From Gilvimarinus chinensis DSM 19667 (GTDB lineage: Bacteria; Pseudomonadota; Gammaproteobacteria; Pseudomonadales; Cellvibrionaceae), in assembly GCF_000377745.1 (NCBI RefSeq), contig NZ_KB898710.1:165059-229058 (forward strand): a stretch of DNA of 64,000 bases, given 5' to 3'. A program made the position numbers and the translations under genes. The notes below the pieces were generated by a model. It had not been told where the DNA came from. It saw only the letters and a list, made by a program, of their open reading frames with translations, and made no database searches. Below are positions 60,632-64,000 of the stretch, piece by piece. Every line of letters begins with the position of its first letter. The stretch's first letter is position 1.

Positions 60632-61554
60632 TTCTTGATTCTGCGCCCCTGGCGCGGCTATTGGCCGATTTCGACCAATCACACACCCCTGACAGTCGCC
60701 GCTTGTTTCATGGTCGCGGTCAGTGCTACCCGGGCTTTGAGCATATCGTGCTGGATTATTACCATCCGGTCATCGTACTGACGCTGTTTGCAGAGGCCGC
60801 TGACAGTGATTTAACCCAAATCATGAATGATTTGGCACCGCTGCTGGCAAAAGGTGCGGCTTGTGTGCTGTTGCAGCGGCGTTATTTGCCCGGCGCACCA
60901 GCTGAGGTTTTTTACGGTGAAATGCCCGAGCACTGGTGTGCCCGCCGGGGGAATGTGCGGTTTCAGTTAGCGCTCAACGGGCAGCAGAACCCGGGTTATT
61001 TTCTCGATATGGAGCCGGGGCGACAGTGGTTGGAGCAGCGGGCGAATGGCAGGCGCATTCTTAATTTATTTGCCTATACGTGCGCGTTTTCGGTGGTGGC
61101 GGTGGCGGCTGGTGCCGAATGTGTGGTGAACGTGGATATGAGTAAATCGGCGCTGGCGCGGGGGCGTGATAATCATCACCTTAATGGGCTCGACAAAAAG
61201 CGCAGCCAATTCTTACCCGAGCAAATTTTAAAGTCGTGGAGCAGGGTGAAGCGCCCGGGACCTTACGATATTGTTATTTTTGATCCGCCCAGTTTCCAAA
61301 AAGGCAGTTTTGTAGCCACGAGAGATTATGCCAAACTGGTGAGACGCCTTCCTGAATTGATGCCCTCCGGTGGGGAGGTGCTGGCCTGCTTAAACGCCCC
61401 GGAGCTTGGGCCTGAATTTATCGCGGAGTTATTCGCCGCAGAGTGCCCGGCCGCCGAGTTTGTGGAGCGCTTGCCGGGCTCGGCGGATTTTCCCGATGCC
61501 GAGCCCGAACGTCAGTTAAAGCTATTGCATTACCGGTATCCGGGCTCGCTGTGA
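60628..61554 (+). CDS. class I SAM-dependent methyltransferase (RlmI/RlmK-related)
   Basis: A 308-residue methyltransferase. GYFLDMEPGRQWLEQRANGRRILNLFAYTCAFSVVAVAAGA (landmarks) includes the SAM loop, and YDIVIFDPPSFQKGSF holds the DPPSF motif found in RlmI/RlmL-type RNA m5C and m2G methyltransferases. The N-terminal part (about 1-90) differs from the PUA domain of RlmI. The RNA target is unknown. TTG is the start (GGAG eight bases upstream) and overlaps the stop of the kinase gene, which supports one operon from epmC to here. Confidence 0.84.
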   Translation: MILDSAPLARLLADFDQSHTPDSRRLFHGRGQCYPGFEHIVLDYYHPVIVLTLFAEAADSDLTQIMNDLAPLLAKGAACVLLQRRYLPGAPAEVFYGEMPEHWCARRGNVRFQLALNGQQNPGYFLDMEPGRQWLEQRANGRRILNLFAYTCAFSVVAVAAGAECVVNVDMSKSALARGRDNHHLNGLDKKRSQFLPEQILKSWSRVKRPGPYDIVIFDPPSFQKGSFVATRDYAKLVRRLPELMPSGGEVLACLNAPELGPEFIAELFAAECPAAEFVERLPGSADFPDAEPERQLKLLHYRYPGSL

Positions 61555-61579
61555 TGCTTGGCCGTTATGTCGCCATGCG

Positions 61580-62044
61580 TTAGCGGTTTAGCAGAATCTG
61601 CATAATGGCATCCACCGCGTTTGATGAGCCACCTTTAAGGGCGGCGCGCACGAGGTCGATGGCCGGGGCAAAATCTCCGTCGATATCACTGTTGTCCAGG
61701 ATCGGGTCAAGTTGCGCATTAATGTGCGTAGCCTGATTTGCCAGGCGCGAGCGGCAGCTGATAAAGCCGCTCAGCAAGGTAAAACCTTTATGGGTTAGCG
61801 TGACCTGGTCTACCGCCTCCTGCCGAATGGTGTCCTCGTAGCGGATATAGCCTTCATCGGCGAGCCAAATTAACGCACTCAAGCATGCCATGTGCCGCGG
61901 GCTGTGAAGGCCAAACTCATCCGGCGAGTCTGGCCCGGCAATGTCTTCCACAAACAGCGTTAGCTTGCGTGGAAAGCAGCCATACAACACATTGAGCGCT
62001 TTGGCGGTGTCTTTATGAAAGTCGCTGATATGAATATCACCCAT
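61580..62044 (-). CDS. conserved hypothetical protein
   Basis: A 154-residue soluble protein. It starts MGDIHISDFHKDTAKALNVLYGCFPRKLTLFVEDIAG and has ACLSALIWLADEGYIRYEDTIRQEAVDQVTLTHKGFTLL, which looks like a winged-helix DNA-binding or protein-binding domain; a C-terminal helix ends in MQILLNR. I do not recognise the family. It lies 15 bases after alaA on the same strand, so it is probably co-transcribed with it. Confidence 0.68.
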   Translation of the reverse strand: MGDIHISDFHKDTAKALNVLYGCFPRKLTLFVEDIAGPDSPDEFGLHSPRHMACLSALIWLADEGYIRYEDTIRQEAVDQVTLTHKGFTLLSGFISCRSRLANQATHINAQLDPILDNSDIDGDFAPAIDLVRAALKGGSSNAVDAIMQILLNR

Positions 62045-62059
62045 TGGTTTTCCTGCCGG

Positions 62060-63274
62060 TTACTGCGTGTAGCGTTCGATAAAGTGGCCGAAACGCTCGA
62101 TGGCTCGGGTGAGTTCATCTTCACGGGGCAAAAAGACGATGCGAATATGGTCCCGCTCGGGCCAGTTAAACGCCGTGCCTTGCACCAGCAGAATTTTTTC
62201 CTGGATTAGAAAATCCAACACCATTTGCTGGTCGTCGATAATCTTGTGACGGTTTAAATCGATTTTCGGAAACAGGTACATCGCCCCTTTGGGCTTTACA
62301 CAGCTCACGCCGGGTAAATCGGCCAGAGCAGCCAGAGCCGCGTCGCGCTGGTCACGCAGGCGGCCGCCGGGAATAATCAACTCGTTAACACTCTGGTAGC
62401 CACCCAGTGCGGTTTGCACAGCGTACATGGCCGGTACATTGGCACACAGACGCATGGAGGCCAGCATCTCTATGCCTTCTAAATAATTTCTCGCCTTGTG
62501 TTTGGCACCGCTGACAATCATCCAGCCCGAGCGAAAGCCCGCTAAGCGGTAGGATTTTGATAGGCCGTTAAAGCTGATGCAGAGGGTGTCGCGTACCAGC
62601 CGTCCCAGCGGCACAAACTCGGTGTCATCGTAGAGAATTTTGCTGTAAATCTCGTCGGCGAAAATAATCAGGCCTTTTTCTTCGGCCAGTTTGACGATTT
62701 GCTCCAGCACTTCCTGGCTGTAGACCGCACCTGTAGGGTTGTTGGGGTTAATCAACACAATACCGCGGGTTTTATCGGTGATTTTGGCTTTGATGTCATC
62801 AATCGCCGGGTACCAGTCCGATTGCTCGTCACACAGATAGTGCACGGCTTTACCGCCGGCGAGGTTTACAGCCGCGGTCCACAGTGGGTAGTCCGGGGCG
62901 GGAATGAGCATCTCCTCGCCGTTGTTGAGCAGCGCCTGCATCGACATCACAATCAGCTCGCTAACGCCGTTGCCGAGATAAATATCCTCGATGTCTACGT
63001 TGGGAATACGCAGTTTTTGGCACTCTTGCATGATGGCTTTACGGGCCGCGAAAAGGCCGCGTGAGGCAACATAGCCTTCGGCATTGGGAAGGTTGTAAAT
63101 GACGTCTTGGATAATTTCATCCGGGGCCGAAAAACCGAACGGCGCAGGGTTGCCGATGTTCAGCTTCATGATGCGATGGCCTTCTTCTTCCAGCCGGTAG
63201 GCGTGCTCAAGAACGGGGCCGCGAATGTCGTAGCAAACACCGTTGAGCTTGTCGGATTTTTTAATCGTATTCAT
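62060..63274 (-). CDS. alaA: glutamate-pyruvate (alanine) aminotransferase
   Basis: A 404-residue class I aminotransferase of the AlaA/YfbQ type, which makes alanine from pyruvate and glutamate. The start MNTIKKSDKLNGVCYDIRGPVLEHA and IMKLNIGNPAPFGF are characteristic. The PLP site is seen as LINPNNPTGAVYS, FADEIYSKILYDD and SFNGLSKSYRLAGFRSGWM, with the Schiff-base lysine in LSKSYR. The gene begins 103 bases from divergent msrB and is followed by a small hypothetical gene. Confidence 0.93.
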   Translation of the reverse strand: MNTIKKSDKLNGVCYDIRGPVLEHAYRLEEEGHRIMKLNIGNPAPFGFSAPDEIIQDVIYNLPNAEGYVASRGLFAARKAIMQECQKLRIPNVDIEDIYLGNGVSELIVMSMQALLNNGEEMLIPAPDYPLWTAAVNLAGGKAVHYLCDEQSDWYPAIDDIKAKITDKTRGIVLINPNNPTGAVYSQEVLEQIVKLAEEKGLIIFADEIYSKILYDDTEFVPLGRLVRDTLCISFNGLSKSYRLAGFRSGWMIVSGAKHKARNYLEGIEMLASMRLCANVPAMYAVQTALGGYQSVNELIIPGGRLRDQRDAALAALADLPGVSCVKPKGAMYLFPKIDLNRHKIIDDQQMVLDFLIQEKILLVQGTAFNWPERDHIRIVFLPREDELTRAIERFGHFIERYTQ

Positions 63275-63377
63275 TTACAGTAAACTGCCTTCAAATAATG
63301 TGAGCCCGGCGTGTTGAATGTACGCCAAATGGTAACAATCATCCTGTTTGCCGGGCGTAGGTGTCAAGGAAATCGTT

Positions 63378-63776
63378 ATGTCCGAGTCCGATAAGTTCTC
63401 AGAACAATATTTTCGCGAAAAACTCAGCCCCGAAGAGTATTACGTGCTGCGGGAAAAGGGCACCGAACGCCCGTTCACTGGCGCTTACTGGAATGTATTT
63501 GCCGATGGTCAATACCATTGCCGCGCCTGCGGTGAAACCTTGTTTGAAGCCGAGACAAAGTTTGATGCCGGTTGTGGTTGGCCCAGCTTTTACGCGCCGG
63601 TTAATGGTGAAGTCATTCACGAAGAGTTTGATGCAAGCCATGGCATGCGTCGCACCGAAGTGCTGTGTAAAAACTGTGGCAGCCATCTGGGGCATGTTTT
63701 CCCCGACGGGCCCGAGCCCACAGGTTTGCGTTACTGTATCAACTCAGCGTCGATTGACCTGGAAGAAAAGAGTTAG
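63378..63776 (+). CDS. msrB: peptide-methionine (R)-S-oxide reductase
   Basis: MsrB repairs methionine-R-sulfoxide in proteins. The 132-residue protein has two zinc CxxC pairs (HCRACG and CKNCG), [22 protein letters not shown] and the catalytic cysteine in RYCINSASI. The start at 63378 has AAGGA upstream and begins [12 protein letters not shown]; an earlier in-frame start at 63348 lacks family residues. It is convergent with the partial gene at the right edge, with a four-base overlap of stops. Confidence 0.95.
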   Translation: MSESDKFSEQYFREKLSPEEYYVLREKGTERPFTGAYWNVFADGQYHCRACGETLFEAETKFDAGCGWPSFYAPVNGEVIHEEFDASHGMRRTEVLCKNCGSHLGHVFPDGPEPTGLRYCINSASIDLEEKS

Positions 63777-64000
63777 TCGTAAATCTGTTTTTTCTTCCAG
63801 TCATCATCTTCTTCAAACGCTTCCCATTGCTTTTGCGTTTGCTGTTCTTCTTTTATGGTGGGGTCGGGAGTCGCCTGCTGGGCGTTATACTCGGCTTCCA
63901 GCTTGTTAATAATAGCGCTGAGCTGCTCCACTTGTTTTTTTACATTCTGTCGCGCGGCTTCTTTTAATAGCAGCTTATGCGCCAAGGTGTAGTAGTGGAT
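63773..64000 (-). CDS. partial hypothetical protein, C-terminal end
   Basis: The frame is open to the right edge, so the gene starts outside the window. The visible 75 residues are highly charged and helical ([21 protein letters not shown], then Gln/Glu-rich) and end [12 protein letters not shown] short coiled coil is likely. A TTG at 63985 is a conceivable start, but sense codons continue beyond it (IHYYTLAHK), which favours a longer protein. No family recognised. Confidence 0.5.
   Translation of the reverse strand: MHYYTLAHKLLLKEAARQNVKKQVEQLSAIINKLEAEYNAQQATPDPTIKEEQQTQKQWEAFEEDDDWKKKQIYD

Noticed and set aside
1-64000. CRISPR arrays, tRNA/rRNA genes, insertion sequences, prophage or integrase genes
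   Set aside because: Reading both strands I saw no spaced direct repeats, cloverleaf-like gene, transposase or phage genes.

Overview
The window is a piece of a gammaproteobacterial chromosome. It most resembles the Cellvibrionales (Saccharophagus, Cellvibrio, Teredinibacter, Simiduia). Evidence for this is the Pseudomonas-like blocks pyrC-rnt-motY and rpoE-rseA-rseB-rseC, the sdhE-ygfX-nadB arrangement, epmC, xni, pdxB and rlmM, and a GlcNAc operon that carries a NagX-type acetyltransferase. Coding density is high. I found no rRNA or tRNA gene, no insertion sequence, no prophage and no CRISPR array. Assignment below order level is inference.

Layout. (1) 1-6.7 kb: the end of an outer-membrane barrel gene, a secreted EF-hand/PRC-barrel protein, a PhoD-like phosphatase, a Pat-type protein acetyltransferase and an A+T-rich orphan. 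(2) 6.7-16.4 kb: opgGH for osmoregulated periplasmic glucans; the operon nagA-nagB-nagX plus an HDAC-family deacetylase; a divergent RpiB-family isomerase; a tandem universal stress protein. (3) 16.5-19.8 kb: MaoC hydratase, rnt, pyrC, motY. (4) 19.8-26.9 kb: the envelope-stress block mucD, sdhE-ygfX, nadB, rpoE-rseA-rseB-rseC, with three sigma-E-like promoters. (5) 26.9-29 kb: a glycosyltransferase overlapping a PAP2 phosphatase, with dgkA divergent. (6) 29-37.8 kb: two complete adaptor plus RND pump pairs. (7) 37.9-46.9 kb: bolA, trhO, small unknowns, fnr with a DUF4202 gene, glutaminyl cyclase, DUF502, mnmC, two flavodoxins, trmL. (8) 46.9-51.2 kb: assimilatory nitrate reductase and its flavoprotein behind a sigma-54-like promoter. 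(9) 51.2-64 kb: housekeeping and unknown genes (gcvR-like, yheU, hydrolase, rlmM, tusA, epmC, xni, pdxB, a COG3199 kinase, a methyltransferase, alaA, msrB).

Themes. Envelope stress and envelope composition (opgGH, sigma-E block, PAP2/glycosyltransferase/dgkA, RND pumps) recur. So does modification of tRNA position 34 (trhO, mnmC, trmL, tusA). Oxygen and nitrogen control appear as an FNR gene with a full cysteine set, an FNR-like site before trhO, and a sigma-54-like site before the nitrate genes.

I did not find a clearly new multi-gene system. The best leads are the PAP2-glycosyltransferase pair with a Pho-box-like element, the HDAC-family enzyme in the GlcNAc operon together with a NagR-like palindrome inside nagA, the FNR-like site before an oxygen-dependent tRNA hydroxylase gene, and the fnr-DUF4202 pair.
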